In this document: one piece after another, positions 44,246-53,333 of the stretch
How positions within the stretch are numbered: the stretch's first letter is position 1
Layout of the letters: each line of letters opens with the position of its first letter
Assembly (NCBI RefSeq): GCF_024919275.1
Contig: NZ_JANWGH010000001.1
Location: forward strand, 124,001 to 188,000
Direction of reading: 5' to 3'
DNA from: Algoriphagus limi
GTDB taxonomy: Bacteria; Bacteroidota; Bacteroidia; Cytophagales; Cyclobacteriaceae
DNA length: 64,000 nt
The notes under the pieces: model-generated
Database searches by the model: none
Told to the model about the DNA's origin: nothing
Seen by the model: the letters and a program-made list of their open reading frames with translations, nothing else
Position numbers and translations under genes: made by a program

Positions 44246-44987
44246 AAATACAGTTAAGTTTATAAAATCCTTACATCAAAAGAAATACCGAAATGCTTCT
44301 CAACGATTCTTTGTGGAAGGTGAAAAAAGTGTATTAGAAGTATTGAATTCAAATTTTTTGACAGAAACCCTTTTTGCAACTTCCCAATTCCTTGATAAAC
44401 ATGAGCAATTTCTCTCCAAACTGGATTTGGAGGTTCAGGAGGTTGCCCAAAAACAACTCGAAAGTATGGGGTCTTATCAAAGTAATGATATGGCTTTGGC
44501 TTTGGTCAAAATGAAGGAAAATCTCCCTATTAAGCCGAAAAAGAATGAGTGGATAATTGCCTTAGATGATGTCCGAGACCCTGGGAATTTGGGTACTATC
44601 ATTCGAATTGCGGATTGGTATGGGATTCGAAAATTGCTCTTTTCATCCCAAACAGCTGATTTTTACAATCCTAAAGTGATTCAGGCTAGCATGGGATCTT
44701 TTTGTAGAGTGGATTTCAGTTATGGAGATTTGCTATCATGGCTAGAAGAGTATGAGGGCCCGGTTTATGGAGCCTTTATGGAAGGAGAAAATGTACATGG
44801 TTTTCAAAAAATCCAGCCTGGAGTTTTGGTGATGGGAAATGAATCCAATGGAGTCTCAAAAATCATTGAAAATCTAGTGAGTCAGAAATTGGCCATTCCT
44901 TCATTTGGTAAGGCGGAGTCTCTAAATGTTGCGATTGCGACAGCCATTTTGTGTGATAATTTAAAAAGGATGGAAGATCGCAAATGA
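44235..44987 (+). CDS. TrmH-family RNA 2'-O-methyltransferase
   Basis: SPOUT-class RNA methyltransferase. I start it at the ATG at 44235 (MLSKNTVKFIKSLHQKKYR matches the usual start); an upstream ATG at 44202 lies within the divergent gene. Length 250 residues. SpoU_sub_bind-like N-domain, then motifs DVRDPGNLGTIIRIADWYG, VMGNESNGVS and SLNVAIATAILCDNLKR, the three SpoU/TrmH signatures that form the knot and SAM site. Substrate, rRNA or tRNA, cannot be read. It overlaps the next gene by 4 bp (ATGA). Confidence 0.93.
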   Translation: MLSKNTVKFIKSLHQKKYRNASQRFFVEGEKSVLEVLNSNFLTETLFATSQFLDKHEQFLSKLDLEVQEVAQKQLESMGSYQSNDMALALVKMKENLPIKPKKNEWIIALDDVRDPGNLGTIIRIADWYGIRKLLFSSQTADFYNPKVIQASMGSFCRVDFSYGDLLSWLEEYEGPVYGAFMEGENVHGFQKIQPGVLVMGNESNGVSKIIENLVSQKLAIPSFGKAESLNVAIATAILCDNLKRMEDRK

Positions 44988-45976
44988 GCAAAGTTCAATC
45001 CCTTTTGAAGAAAATCGGTTTCAACAATTTCCTATTAGGATTGATGTTGGCGATTTTTCTAGCCTGGCTTTTTCCTGAAATAGGCAGCTCTCTTGGGCCG
45101 ATCAAATGGAAGCCATTTATCAATATAGGGATCGCTCTCGTATTCTTTTTTTATGGAGTCAAACTGGATTCACAACAGCTTAAATCTGGTCTATCAAACT
45201 GGAGACTTCATCTAGTTATACAGGTTTTTACTTTTTTGATTTTTCCGATTTTCGTATTCTTTTTACTTCAATTTCTACCTTGGATAGAAGGTGATTTTAA
45301 ACTAGGAATCAGTTATTTATCTGCTCTCCCTTCAACTGTTAGTGCATCGGTGGTAATGGTTAGTATTGCTGGGGGGAATATTCCTGCTGCAATATTTAAT
45401 GCTAGTATTTCCAGTCTCTTGGGTGTTGTTATTACGCCGGCCTGGATGGGAGTTTTGGCTGAGGGAATGTGGCAGGGAGAAGTAGATTTTTTACCTACCT
45501 TTTTGGATTTGACGATCAAGGTGATTATTCCAGTTATTTTGGGGATTTTGCTTCATGGACTGATATTTCCTTTGATAAAATCCCACATTGCCAAGTTGAA
45601 ATACTTGGATCAATCGGTGATTATGCTAATTGTCTTCACAGCCTTTTCTGATTCATTTTTTCAGAAAGTATTTACCCCGTATTCGCTTTGGACATTGGTT
45701 CAAATAGCATTGACTATGTTAGGGCTTTTTATTTTGATTTGGATAGCGATTTCATTGGTAAGTCGATTTTTTTCATTCTCTCTTGCAGATCGGATTACAG
45801 CCCTGTTTTGTGGTTCCAAAAAATCCCTAGTGCACGGAGTCGTTATAGGAAAGGTGATTTTTCCTGACCCTGCTTTATTGGGTCTGATTTTGTTGCCGGT
45901 GATGTTATACCATTTTCAGCAATTGATATTGGGGTCGATTTTAGCAGAGCGATTCAGTAAGAAAAACCCGAATTAA
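44984..45976 (+). CDS. Bile acid:sodium symporter-like membrane protein (SBF-like)
   Basis: Integral membrane protein of 330 residues with about ten helices, in the SBF-like/DUF4137 branch. Signature GISYLSALPSTVSASVVMVSIAGGNIPAAIFNASISSLLGV near residues 106-145 carries the crossed re-entrant region expected for sodium/organic anion carriers, and a second stretch (CGSKKSLVHGVVIGKVIF) is the matching half. Presumably a sodium-coupled uptake carrier of an organic acid. Overlaps trmH by 4 bp. Confidence 0.88.
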   Translation: MSKVQSLLKKIGFNNFLLGLMLAIFLAWLFPEIGSSLGPIKWKPFINIGIALVFFFYGVKLDSQQLKSGLSNWRLHLVIQVFTFLIFPIFVFFLLQFLPWIEGDFKLGISYLSALPSTVSASVVMVSIAGGNIPAAIFNASISSLLGVVITPAWMGVLAEGMWQGEVDFLPTFLDLTIKVIIPVILGILLHGLIFPLIKSHIAKLKYLDQSVIMLIVFTAFSDSFFQKVFTPYSLWTLVQIALTMLGLFILIWIAISLVSRFFSFSLADRITALFCGSKKSLVHGVVIGKVIFPDPALLGLILLPVMLYHFQQLILGSILAERFSKKNPN

Positions 45977-46034
45977 TTTGTTTTAATCTTGTGTGGTTTA
46001 GAACTTTAAGAAAACCACCTTCTTAAAGAATACA

Positions 46035-46880
46035 ATGAAAACCTTAAAATTCACCCTATTTGCCTCTCTCTTTCTGTTCTTCCTTCATCAGAATCCCTTG
46101 CTAGCACAAGAAAAGGTAGATGTTTTGATTTTAAATTCTGGGGAGACAAAAGAAGGTAAGGTTACAGGGATCACTGATATCCTTATTAAGTTCAGGTACT
46201 TGGGGGAGGATTTTGATTACGAAATCCAAAAATCAGATGTCGCTCAAATAAAGTTTGCAAGTGGAAGGGTTGAGAACTTTGGGAATGATCCATCTAAGTT
46301 GCCTACCGATGGAAGCCATGCAGGAAGCCATCCGGATCGACATAATAAAATCGCGGTTCTTCCTTTTGCTATTATCACAAATGATGCAGGCCTGACGGTT
46401 GACGAATTGCGGAATTTTACCCAAAATCAAGCTGCTAATACTGTCAGGAATGAGTACAATACTTTGACTCTTCAGGATCCTTTAACCACCAATGCAATTT
46501 TGGCTAAACAAGGAATAAATCAAGAAAACATGGACTCTTTTACTCCTGCTGAACTTGCAGAGCTTTTGGGTGTGGAGTTTGTGATTTTTGGGGCAGTGAA
46601 GGTGACAACAAAAGGATCCGTTTCCAGTACTTATGGTTCTTCTACTTATAGCCAAAAGTCAGGCAGCTCTTCTAAAAAGGGTAATATTTTCAGCAGTAGT
46701 TCTTCCACCACCACAATCGAATATGATACTATGGTTGATTTGAGGATGTTTAATGATCGGGGAGATAATCTATATTCTAATTCCAGACATTCTTTTGGAA
46801 CGGGAACCGATGCATATAAAGGGAGTGTAGATTACATGCTGAGAAGAACGCCTTTTGGTTCTAAATATGGCAAAAAGTAA
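46035..46880 (+). CDS. Secreted protein with CsgG/LpoB-like region
   Basis: Secreted protein of 281 residues: signal peptide ending LLAQ, then an N-terminal beta-rich segment (about residues 25-85, DVLILNSGETKEGKVTGI). From about 105 a fold like CsgG or TolB-associated lipoproteins follows (HNKIAVLPFAII, then AELAELLGVEFVIFGAVKV). The tail has a Ser-rich linker (TYGSSTYSQKSGSSSKK, about 200-220). No lipobox. No enzyme motif. The role could be envelope assembly or secretion; the CsgG-like call is by fold pattern only. Confidence 0.62.
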   Translation: MKTLKFTLFASLFLFFLHQNPLLAQEKVDVLILNSGETKEGKVTGITDILIKFRYLGEDFDYEIQKSDVAQIKFASGRVENFGNDPSKLPTDGSHAGSHPDRHNKIAVLPFAIITNDAGLTVDELRNFTQNQAANTVRNEYNTLTLQDPLTTNAILAKQGINQENMDSFTPAELAELLGVEFVIFGAVKVTTKGSVSSTYGSSTYSQKSGSSSKKGNIFSSSSSTTTIEYDTMVDLRMFNDRGDNLYSNSRHSFGTGTDAYKGSVDYMLRRTPFGSKYGKK

Positions 46881-46896
46881 AAATAGGTTTAAATCT

Positions 46897-46934
46897 AAAA
46901 GAGCCTGCAAAAAGAATTTGCAGGCTCTTTTTTT
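46897..46934. terminator. Bidirectional rho-independent terminator
   Basis: AAAAGAGCCTGCAAA pairs with TTTGCAGGCTCTTTT around a short loop, with A and T runs on the two sides. It separates the secreted-protein gene (plus) from the ACBP gene (minus). Confidence 0.88.
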
Positions 46935-47193
46935 ATAGGTGATTTTCAGCAAGTTTATTCACCAGTTCCAAATATTGATTAGCAGCTTCTTCTTTGGAAA
47001 GGCCCTTAAAATTCAACCAGGCATTGTACTTTGCAGCGGCTTTAAAATCAAAACCTCCCGGTCTCTCTGTTTCATTATCTCCTTCAGTAGCTTGTTTATA
47101 GAGTCCGTATAGTTTTAGCAATTCTTCGTTACTTGGTCTGCTTGTGAATTTTTTGGTGAGGGCTACTGCTTCCTCCAAAGTACTTGCTTTCAT
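46933..47193 (-). CDS. Acyl-CoA-binding protein
   Basis: Small soluble protein of 86 residues of the ACBP family, four-helix bundle. Conserved ligand-binding parts are present: NEELLKLYGLYKQATEGDN (about residues 22-40), KAAAKYNAWLNFKGLSKEEA (about 51-70) and the final helix ANQYLELVNKL. It sequesters and delivers long-chain acyl-CoA in the cytoplasm. Bacterial ACBPs are patchy but common in Bacteroidota. Single gene, about 100 bp after the citrate synthase stop in the same direction but separated by a terminator. Confidence 0.93.
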   Translation of the reverse strand: MKASTLEEAVALTKKFTSRPSNEELLKLYGLYKQATEGDNETERPGGFDFKAAAKYNAWLNFKGLSKEEAANQYLELVNKLAENHL

Positions 47194-47241
47194 TAATTCT
47201 TTGTAGTTGGGTTAATTTTTGAGTTTGCCAAAGATAGTGCA

Positions 47242-47273
47242 TAAAAAAGACCAACCTTTTGGGTTGGTCTTTG
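47242..47273 (-). terminator. Rho-independent terminator after citrate synthase
   Basis: On the minus strand AAAGACCAACC pairs with GGTTGGTCTTT, followed by a T run. It lies 20 bp past the gltA stop. Confidence 0.85.
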
Positions 47274-47291
47274 ATCTGAATCAAATAATAA

Positions 47292-48578
47292 TTAGCGCTT
47301 ATTCATAGAGACATAGTCACGTTCATTGGCTCCAACATATACCTGACGTGGACGACCAATAGGTTCGCCATTTTCACGCATTTCTTTCCACTGAGCGATC
47401 CATCCCGGAAGACGACCTAAGGCAAACATTACCGTAAACATATCAGTCGGAATACCCAATGCTCTGTAAATGATTCCAGAGTAGAAGTCTACGTTTGGAT
47501 AAAGCTTTCTATCGATGAAGTATTGGTCATTCAAAGCAGCGTGCTCCAATTCTTTTGCGATGTCCAAAATCGGATCATTTACACCCAATTTGCCCAAAAC
47601 GTCGTCAGCGGCTTTCTTGATGATTCTAGCTCTAGGATCAAAGTTCTTATAAACTCTATGACCAAATCCCATCAATCGGAAAGGATCATTTTTGTCTTTA
47701 GCCTTGTCCAAATATTTTTTAGCATCACCACCGTCAGCCTTGATTGCCTCTAGCATTTCGATTACAGATTGGTTCGCGCCACCATGAAGTGGTCCCCAAA
47801 GTGCATTGATACCGGCAGAAATGGATGCATAGATAGAAGCCTGAGATGAGCCTACAATTCTTACAGTGGAAGTAGAGCAGTTTTGCTCATGGTCTGCGTG
47901 AAGGATGAGAAGTTGGTCCAAAGCTTTAGCAACTACAGGATCCACGTCATACTTCTCTGCAGGAAGCGCAAACATCATTTTTAGGAAGTTGGAGCAATAA
48001 TCCAAGGTATTGTCTGGATAATTTACTGGATGCCCCATTTCGTTTTTGTATGCCCAAGCCGCAAAAGTTGGCATTTTTGCAATCAAACGAATGATGCTCA
48101 AGTTGACTTCCTCTTCTGATCTGTTTGGATTCAAAGAATTAGGATAGAAAGCTGAAAGAGAGCAAATCAAAGAAGACAAAACTCCCATTGGGTGTGCATT
48201 GGAAGGAAAACCGTCTAAGATTTTTTTGATGTCTTCATGAACCAAAGTGTGATGGGTGATCTCCTTTGTGAAGTTTTCGTATTCAGCTTGAGAAGGAAGC
48301 TCCCCATAAATCAGAAGGTAGGCAACTTCCAAAAAGGTGGACTTTTCTGCCAAATCCTCGATTCGATAACCTCTGTACCGAAGGATCCCTTTTTCTCCAT
48401 CTAGAAAGGTGATTGCACTGGTAGTAGATCCTGTGTTTTTGTATCCAGGATCAAGGGTGATTAGTCCAGTCGAAGCCCGAAGTTTAGCAATATCAATTGC
48501 GGGTTCGTTTTCTGTTCCGACTGTAACCGGAAATTCAAAATCCTGTCCATCATAGGACAGCTTAACAGATTCAGACAT
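47292..48578 (-). CDS. gltA: Citrate synthase
   Basis: Type II (hexameric class) citrate synthase, 428 residues, condensing oxaloacetate and acetyl-CoA to start the TCA cycle. Conserved and catalytic stretches: DHEQNCSTSTVRI, WGPLHGGANQSVIEML (His of the active site), GFGHRVYKNFDPRA (second catalytic His) and YPNVDFYSG with the Asp. Single gene with its own terminator and about 240 bp of AT-rich upstream sequence, which contains an inverted repeat ATCCC...GGGAT around a TTTTATT centre that could be a regulatory site. Confidence 0.98.
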   Translation of the reverse strand: MSESVKLSYDGQDFEFPVTVGTENEPAIDIAKLRASTGLITLDPGYKNTGSTTSAITFLDGEKGILRYRGYRIEDLAEKSTFLEVAYLLIYGELPSQAEYENFTKEITHHTLVHEDIKKILDGFPSNAHPMGVLSSLICSLSAFYPNSLNPNRSEEEVNLSIIRLIAKMPTFAAWAYKNEMGHPVNYPDNTLDYCSNFLKMMFALPAEKYDVDPVVAKALDQLLILHADHEQNCSTSTVRIVGSSQASIYASISAGINALWGPLHGGANQSVIEMLEAIKADGGDAKKYLDKAKDKNDPFRLMGFGHRVYKNFDPRARIIKKAADDVLGKLGVNDPILDIAKELEHAALNDQYFIDRKLYPNVDFYSGIIYRALGIPTDMFTVMFALGRLPGWIAQWKEMRENGEPIGRPRQVYVGANERDYVSMNKR

Positions 48579-48796
48579 ATAAATTTATTTTGGATTGCTA
48601 ATAAGAAAAACTCAAATACTGCCCTTAAGTTAATAAAATCCCCTATTTTATTTAGGGATATTTACATTTCGTTTATGAATATTTGGTGAAGGGTGAAATG
48701 TGATTTTTTATAAAAAATAAAGTTTTTAAAACCACCATTTGTTTTGACGTAGGGATTGGAATTTTATCCTGCTTTTTTCAGTTTTTGCCAAATAAA

Positions 48797-48819
48797 TAAA
48801 AAAAGCCCCGAAGGGCTAA
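48797..48819 (-). terminator. Rho-independent terminator after the suf operon
   Basis: Minus-strand AGCCC-TTCG-GGGCT with six or more T residues; the TTCG tetraloop is stabilising. It follows the bacilliredoxin stop by a few bases. Confidence 0.88.
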
Positions 48820-48821
48820 AT

Positions 48822-49244
48822 TTATTCGCAGAAATGCTCGAAAACCTCAACTAAATGATCTCCAATCATTTTTGCATTTCTTCCTTCAATGTGATGACGC
48901 TCGATAAAGTGCACCAATTCTCCATCCTTGAACAAGGCCATAGCAGGAGAGGAGGGAGGATAAGGAAGTACAATTTCACGAACTTTGTTCACAGCTTCTC
49001 GGTCATTTCCGGCAAAAGAAGTTGCTAAAGTGGTAGGCTTTTTAGAAGCATTTTCAAGTGCATATCTAACTCCCGGACGAGCTGCTCCTGCTGCACATCC
49101 ACATACAGAGTTGATCACCACGAAGGTTGTTCCTTTATGGTCTGGTCCCAAATGAGAAGCCACTTGCTCAGCTGTTCGAAATTCTTCGAAGCCAAGATCA
49201 GTGAGTTCTGCTCTCATTGATGCAATTAGTTCTTCTGGATACAT
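48822..49244 (-). CDS. Bacilliredoxin (YphP/YqiW, BrxA/BrxB family)
   Basis: Thioredoxin-fold protein of 140 residues. The redox motif is CGC (VVINSVCGCAAGAARPG, Cys near residues 53 and 55), typical of DUF1094/bacilliredoxins that remove low-molecular-weight thiols such as bacillithiol from proteins. Last gene of the suf operon, 21 bp after the DUF59 gene. Co-expression with Fe-S assembly suggests protection or repair of cysteine thiols. It is named like the BREX genes brxA and brxB in some databases but is unrelated to them. Confidence 0.92.
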   Translation of the reverse strand: MYPEELIASMRAELTDLGFEEFRTAEQVASHLGPDHKGTTFVVINSVCGCAAGAARPGVRYALENASKKPTTLATSFAGNDREAVNKVREIVLPYPPSSPAMALFKDGELVHFIERHHIEGRNAKMIGDHLVEVFEHFCE

Positions 49245-49265
49245 ATCAGTTGATTATTTTAAGTT

Positions 49266-49595
49266 TTATAGAAATCCTAATTCAAGTTTCGCTGCCTCAG
49301 ACATCATGTCCTGAGAGTAGGGCGGGTCAAAAGTTATTTCCACTTCCACATTATTGACACCCTGGATTTGTTGAATTTTATCCTTCACCTCAGAAGGGAT
49401 GAATTCAGCAGAAGGGCAATTTGGTGAGGTGAGCGTCATCAAGACGTACACATTATTTACCGGATAGACGGTTATTTCATAGATCAACCCAAGCTCATAG
49501 ACATCCACAGGAATCTCAGGGTCATAGACCTGCTTGATTGCTTGGACGACCTTTTCTTTTAATTCGTTTTTATTCTCGTTCTCCATCTCAAGCAT
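49266..49595 (-). CDS. DUF59 iron-sulfur assembly protein (SufT/PaaD-like)
   Basis: Protein of 109 residues of the MIP18/DUF59 family: DPEIPVDVYELGLIYEI (about residues 24-40) and LMTLTSPNCPSAEFIPSEV (about 53-71), with the conserved Cys in SPNCPS. Members help deliver or mature Fe-S clusters. The start is either the ATG at 49595, overlapping sufE by 8 bp, or the ATG at 49586, just after the sufE stop; the family N-terminus is variable. Sixth gene of the suf operon. Confidence 0.92.
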   Translation of the reverse strand: MLEMENENKNELKEKVVQAIKQVYDPEIPVDVYELGLIYEITVYPVNNVYVLMTLTSPNCPSAEFIPSEVKDKIQQIQGVNNVEVEITFDPPYSQDMMSEAAKLELGFL

Positions 49596-50019
49596 TGAGT
49601 TTGGTTTGAAAAGCTAATGCGTAAAATTTCATTTGCTTGATCATGGCTGCAAGTCCATTCGACCGTTGGCTCCCGATAAGATTCCCCATTCCAATTCTGT
49701 CAATGAAATTAAGATCGGCAGAAATGATTTCTTCTGGAGTTTTATTATCCAAAACTCGAATCAACAAGGAAATCAAGCCTTTGGTAATGTCCGTATTGGA
49801 ATCAGCTAGATAGCGAACTTTTCCATTTTCCTCTTTAGCAATGAGCCATACCTTGGATTGACAACCTTTTATCAGATTTTCATCCTTTTGTTCCTCTTCT
49901 GGAAAATCAGCCAAGTTTCCACCTAATTCCATGATGTAAAAAATGGTCGATTCCCGGTCATCTCCCAGGATTTCGAATTCTGAAACAATCTCGTCTTGTA
50001 TAGCTGCAATACTGCTCAT
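49588..50019 (-). CDS. sufE: Cysteine desulfurase activator SufE
   Basis: SufE of 143 residues, accepting sulfur from the persulfide of SufS and passing it to SufB. The sulfur-accepting Cys is in GCQSKVWLIA (about residue 50). The C-terminal helical region FIDRIGMGNLIGSQRSNGL is typical. It overlaps the sufS end by 4 bp. Fifth gene of the sufB-C-D-S-E unit, suggesting a matched SufS-SufE pair. Confidence 0.96.
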   Translation of the reverse strand: MSSIAAIQDEIVSEFEILGDDRESTIFYIMELGGNLADFPEEEQKDENLIKGCQSKVWLIAKEENGKVRYLADSNTDITKGLISLLIRVLDNKTPEEIISADLNFIDRIGMGNLIGSQRSNGLAAMIKQMKFYALAFQTKLNA

Positions 50020-51239
50020 TTGTTTTTAATTCTAGCAATTCTGGCAATTCCTTCTGCCAGATTTTCAATTTCTGATTTGGTGTTGTAAACAGCAAAACTT
50101 GCTCTGACAGTTCCTTCAATTCCAAATCTATTCATCAAAGGCTGCGTACAGTGATGTCCAGTCCGAACGGCAATTCCTCTGGCATCTAGCATTTGCCCCA
50201 CATCAAAAGGATGCATTCCGTTGATATTGAAAGAAAGAACAGATACTTTTTCAGAAGCTGTTCCCACAGGAATGAATCCTTTAATGTGTTTTGTCAATTC
50301 ATTGGCATGAGCAAGAAGTTCATCTTCATGCTTTTTGATATGAGCCTTTCCTAAGGAATTGATGAATACTAAGGCTTCTTTGAAAGCAATTACATCAGCG
50401 ATGTTTGGGGTGCCTGCTTCGAATTTGAAAGGGATTTCATTGTAGGTGGTTTTTTCAAAGGTCACCTCCTTAATCATCTCTCCACCTCCCAAAAATGGAG
50501 GGATAGCCTCTAATAATTCACGTTTTCCGTATAATACACCCAAGCCAGTTGGGCCATAAAGCTTGTGAGCTGAGAAAGCAAAGAAGTCACAATCCAAATT
50601 TTGAACGTCAATATCTAAATGTGAAGTGGATTGTGCTCCGTCCAAAAGCACCTTTGCACCCACAGCATGGGCTGCTTCAATGATTTTTTCAACTGGGTTA
50701 ATAGTGCCGAGCGCGTTTGATGCGTGGACGATACTAACCAGTTTAGTTTTTGGGGAAAGCAATTTTTCAAACTCATCCCAGATAATTTCTCCTTCTTCAG
50801 TGATAGGGATGACTTTTAGATGAGCACCTTTTTCTTCACATAGCATTTGCCAAGGAACAATGTTGGAATGGTGCTCCATAGTAGAAATCAGAATTTCATC
50901 GTCTTTTCCTATGAATCTGTTTCCAAAAGTTTTTGCTACCAAATTGATGCTCTCCGTGGTGCCTTTTGTAAAAATGACTTCAGCGGATTCTTTAGCATTG
51001 ATAAAATCGCGTATGGCTTCTCGAGTTTCCTCATAGTAGCGAGTAGCACGATCAGCTAGCGCATGAGCTCCCCGGTGAATATTGGAGTTATCATGCTCAT
51101 AGTAATTTAAAAGGGAATCAATGACCGCCTTGGGTTTTTGAGTTGTAGCGGCATTGTCAAAATAGATCAAAGGCCTGCCATGCACTTCTTGATGAAGCAC
51201 AGGGAACAGGCCTCTGATTTCATCGATATCAAATCTCAT
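50016..51239 (-). CDS. sufS: Cysteine desulfurase SufS
   Basis: PLP-dependent group II cysteine desulfurase, 407 residues. It takes sulfur from L-cysteine as a persulfide for Fe-S cluster assembly. PLP Lys is in FFAFSAHKLYGPTGLGVLYG (about residue 226), other PLP contacts in TTQKPKAVID and EHHSNIVPW. The active-site Cys is in RTGHHCTQPLM (about 360). Normal length. It overlaps sufE by 4 bp and begins 8 bp after the sufD stop. Confidence 0.97.
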   Translation of the reverse strand: MRFDIDEIRGLFPVLHQEVHGRPLIYFDNAATTQKPKAVIDSLLNYYEHDNSNIHRGAHALADRATRYYEETREAIRDFINAKESAEVIFTKGTTESINLVAKTFGNRFIGKDDEILISTMEHHSNIVPWQMLCEEKGAHLKVIPITEEGEIIWDEFEKLLSPKTKLVSIVHASNALGTINPVEKIIEAAHAVGAKVLLDGAQSTSHLDIDVQNLDCDFFAFSAHKLYGPTGLGVLYGKRELLEAIPPFLGGGEMIKEVTFEKTTYNEIPFKFEAGTPNIADVIAFKEALVFINSLGKAHIKKHEDELLAHANELTKHIKGFIPVGTASEKVSVLSFNINGMHPFDVGQMLDARGIAVRTGHHCTQPLMNRFGIEGTVRASFAVYNTKSEIENLAEGIARIARIKNK

Positions 51240-51247
51240 GAAAAAGC

Positions 51248-52513
51248 TTAGAATTTGCTGCCGAGACGATTCTGAATCAATCCGACAACATGATTTTTGA
51301 AGCTTTCATCTTCAATTTTTTCCAAGACTTCACCAACAAAAGCATAAAGCAAAAGTCCTTTTGCTAAAGTTTTGTCGATTCCTCTCGCCTGAAGATAGAA
51401 TAGGGCTTCTTCGTCTAATTGACCTACTGTACAACCGTGTGAACATTTCACATCGTCTGCCCAGATTTCCAATTGAGGCTTGGTGTTAACAATGGCATCT
51501 TCAGAAAGCAACACGTTGTTGTTCTGTTGAAATGCATTGGTCTTTTGAGCATCCTGTCTTACGAAAATTTTTCCGTTGAAAACTCCTCTGGATTGCTCAT
51601 CGAATATGCCTTTATACAACTCATTGGATTCTGCATGAGGAATAGTATGGTCCACATTAGTATGATTGTCTACATGGGTCTTTCCATTAAGCAAGTAGAT
51701 GCCATACATGTTTCCTTCACAATTACTTCCCAAAAGATTAAGGCTCAAGTTGTTTCGAACCATATCCCCAGAAAGTGAAATGTTGACGGAAGTAAATCGT
51801 GCGTCAGCCAAAACATCGGTTTCGATATTGCTCACTTCAATTACCTGATCTCCTTCATGTTGAAGTCGGTAGTAATTGATCTGAGAATTGATTCCACCTT
51901 TTACTTCCACCACTTTGTTGATGAAATAAGGAGAATCAACCAAACCTACGCTTTGATCAATAAAGGTAACTTCTGCGAAGTCCCCCACTTCAATCCAGAA
52001 TCGAGGTGTAATCACCTGACCATCATTGGATTGATTGAAAGAAAGCAAAAGGATTGGCTTATCTACTTGAACCTTCTTGGGAACTTTAATTGATATTCCT
52101 CCATTGAAAGTGGCTTGATTCAAAGCTGCAAAAGCATCTTTTTCTGCTTTGGCGATTGTTCCAACTCCTCCAGTACTTTCATTCAAGCCACTCACTTCAA
52201 TGCCTTCAATTTGGCTTGAAAGTTCAGGAAGGAATTTTCCATTTGAAAAAACCAAAGTATAACCATCAAATCCTTTGAAAGTGGATTCGATAATTTGGTT
52301 TTTAGAAATAGAAATTGGAGAAGCAGCTCTAAAGTCAGAAATGCTTTTTTCCAGTTTTTTTGTGATTGCTGTGAATTTGTATTCCTCAGCTTTTGCAACT
52401 GGAAGTCCAGCTGATTGATAAAGCTCTTTTCCAGCAGTTCTTAATGCTGAAAAGTTTTGAGGAGCAGATTCTAGCAATACATCGAATGTATCTTGTGTTG
52501 TCAAGGTACTCAT
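51248..52513 (-). CDS. sufD: Fe-S scaffold protein SufD
   Basis: SufD of 421 residues, beta-helix scaffold partner of SufB in the SufBC2D complex. Recognisable parts are the TFIDQSVGLVDSPYF region, the conserved NYYRLQHEGDQ and the C-terminal ADDVKCSHGCTVGQLDEEALFYLQARGI block that ends in the helix binding SufC. 8 bp before sufS and 16 bp after sufC, so within a single operon. N-terminus less conserved, as is usual for SufD. Confidence 0.95.
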   Translation of the reverse strand: MSTLTTQDTFDVLLESAPQNFSALRTAGKELYQSAGLPVAKAEEYKFTAITKKLEKSISDFRAASPISISKNQIIESTFKGFDGYTLVFSNGKFLPELSSQIEGIEVSGLNESTGGVGTIAKAEKDAFAALNQATFNGGISIKVPKKVQVDKPILLLSFNQSNDGQVITPRFWIEVGDFAEVTFIDQSVGLVDSPYFINKVVEVKGGINSQINYYRLQHEGDQVIEVSNIETDVLADARFTSVNISLSGDMVRNNLSLNLLGSNCEGNMYGIYLLNGKTHVDNHTNVDHTIPHAESNELYKGIFDEQSRGVFNGKIFVRQDAQKTNAFQQNNNVLLSEDAIVNTKPQLEIWADDVKCSHGCTVGQLDEEALFYLQARGIDKTLAKGLLLYAFVGEVLEKIEDESFKNHVVGLIQNRLGSKF

Positions 52514-52529
52514 GCCTGTTTTTTAAGAT

Positions 52530-53291
52530 TTAAACTGCCGCTGAATCTACCTCTTCTTTGATCCAATCGTATCCTTTTTCTTCAAGTTCCAAAGCCAATT
52601 CTTTGGTTCCTGACTTTACAATTCGGCCTTTATAAAGCACGTGCACATAATCAGGTACGATGTAATCCAACAATCGCTGATAGTGAGTTACGACGATAGT
52701 CGCGTTTTTGTCTGATTTCAACTGGTTGACCCCGTTAGAAACGATTCTTAAAGCGTCAATGTCCAATCCAGAGTCAGTTTCATCCAAAATGGATAAAGTT
52801 GGTTCCAACATAGCCATTTGGAAGATTTCATTTCTTTTTTTCTCACCGCCAGAGAAACCTTCGTTTAGGGAACGGCTCAAAAGTTTTTGGTCGATTTCAA
52901 CCAATTTCATTTTCTCCTTCATTAAGGAAAGGAATTTTACCGCATCCAAGGGCTCTTGACCACGGTATTCTCTAACCTGGTTCAAGGCAGTACGAAGGAA
53001 GTTAGTAGAGGAAACCCCAGGGATTTCTACGGGATATTGGAAAGCCAAGAAAACGCCTTCTCTAGCTCTATCTTCAGGAGCCATTTCCAACAAGTCTTTT
53101 CCTTGGAAGATTACTTCTCCTTCGGTGACTTCATATTCTTCTCTACCGGCAAGTACAGAAGCCAAAGTGGATTTTCCTGAACCATTAGGTCCCATGATAG
53201 CATGTACCTCTCCGGCCTTCACTTCCAAGTTAATACCTCTTAGGATTGGTGTTCCTTCAATAGAGGCATGTAGGTTTTTTATCGTCAGCAT
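52530..53291 (-). CDS. sufC: Fe-S assembly ATPase SufC
   Basis: ABC-type ATPase of the SufBCD scaffold. I start at the ATG at 53291 (MLTIKNLHASIEG), the normal SufC beginning, rather than 27 bp earlier. Length 253 residues. Walker A GPNGSGKS (about residue 36-43), signature GFSGGEKKRNEI (about 149-160), Walker B LSILDETDSGLDIDAL (about 170-185) and H-loop VVTHY are all intact. ATP hydrolysis reshapes SufB-SufD during cluster assembly. Confidence 0.96.
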   Translation of the reverse strand: MLTIKNLHASIEGTPILRGINLEVKAGEVHAIMGPNGSGKSTLASVLAGREEYEVTEGEVIFQGKDLLEMAPEDRAREGVFLAFQYPVEIPGVSSTNFLRTALNQVREYRGQEPLDAVKFLSLMKEKMKLVEIDQKLLSRSLNEGFSGGEKKRNEIFQMAMLEPTLSILDETDSGLDIDALRIVSNGVNQLKSDKNATIVVTHYQRLLDYIVPDYVHVLYKGRIVKSGTKELALELEEKGYDWIKEEVDSAAV

Positions 53292-53333
53292 AGTTGAGTT
53301 TTTTCTTTTCTGATTCAATAGTTCATTGTGGAA

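Noticed and set aside
48822..49244. The bacilliredoxin as a second BREX brxA/brxB gene
   Set aside because: It has a thioredoxin-like CGC motif and is in the suf operon; the shared gene name is a coincidence.
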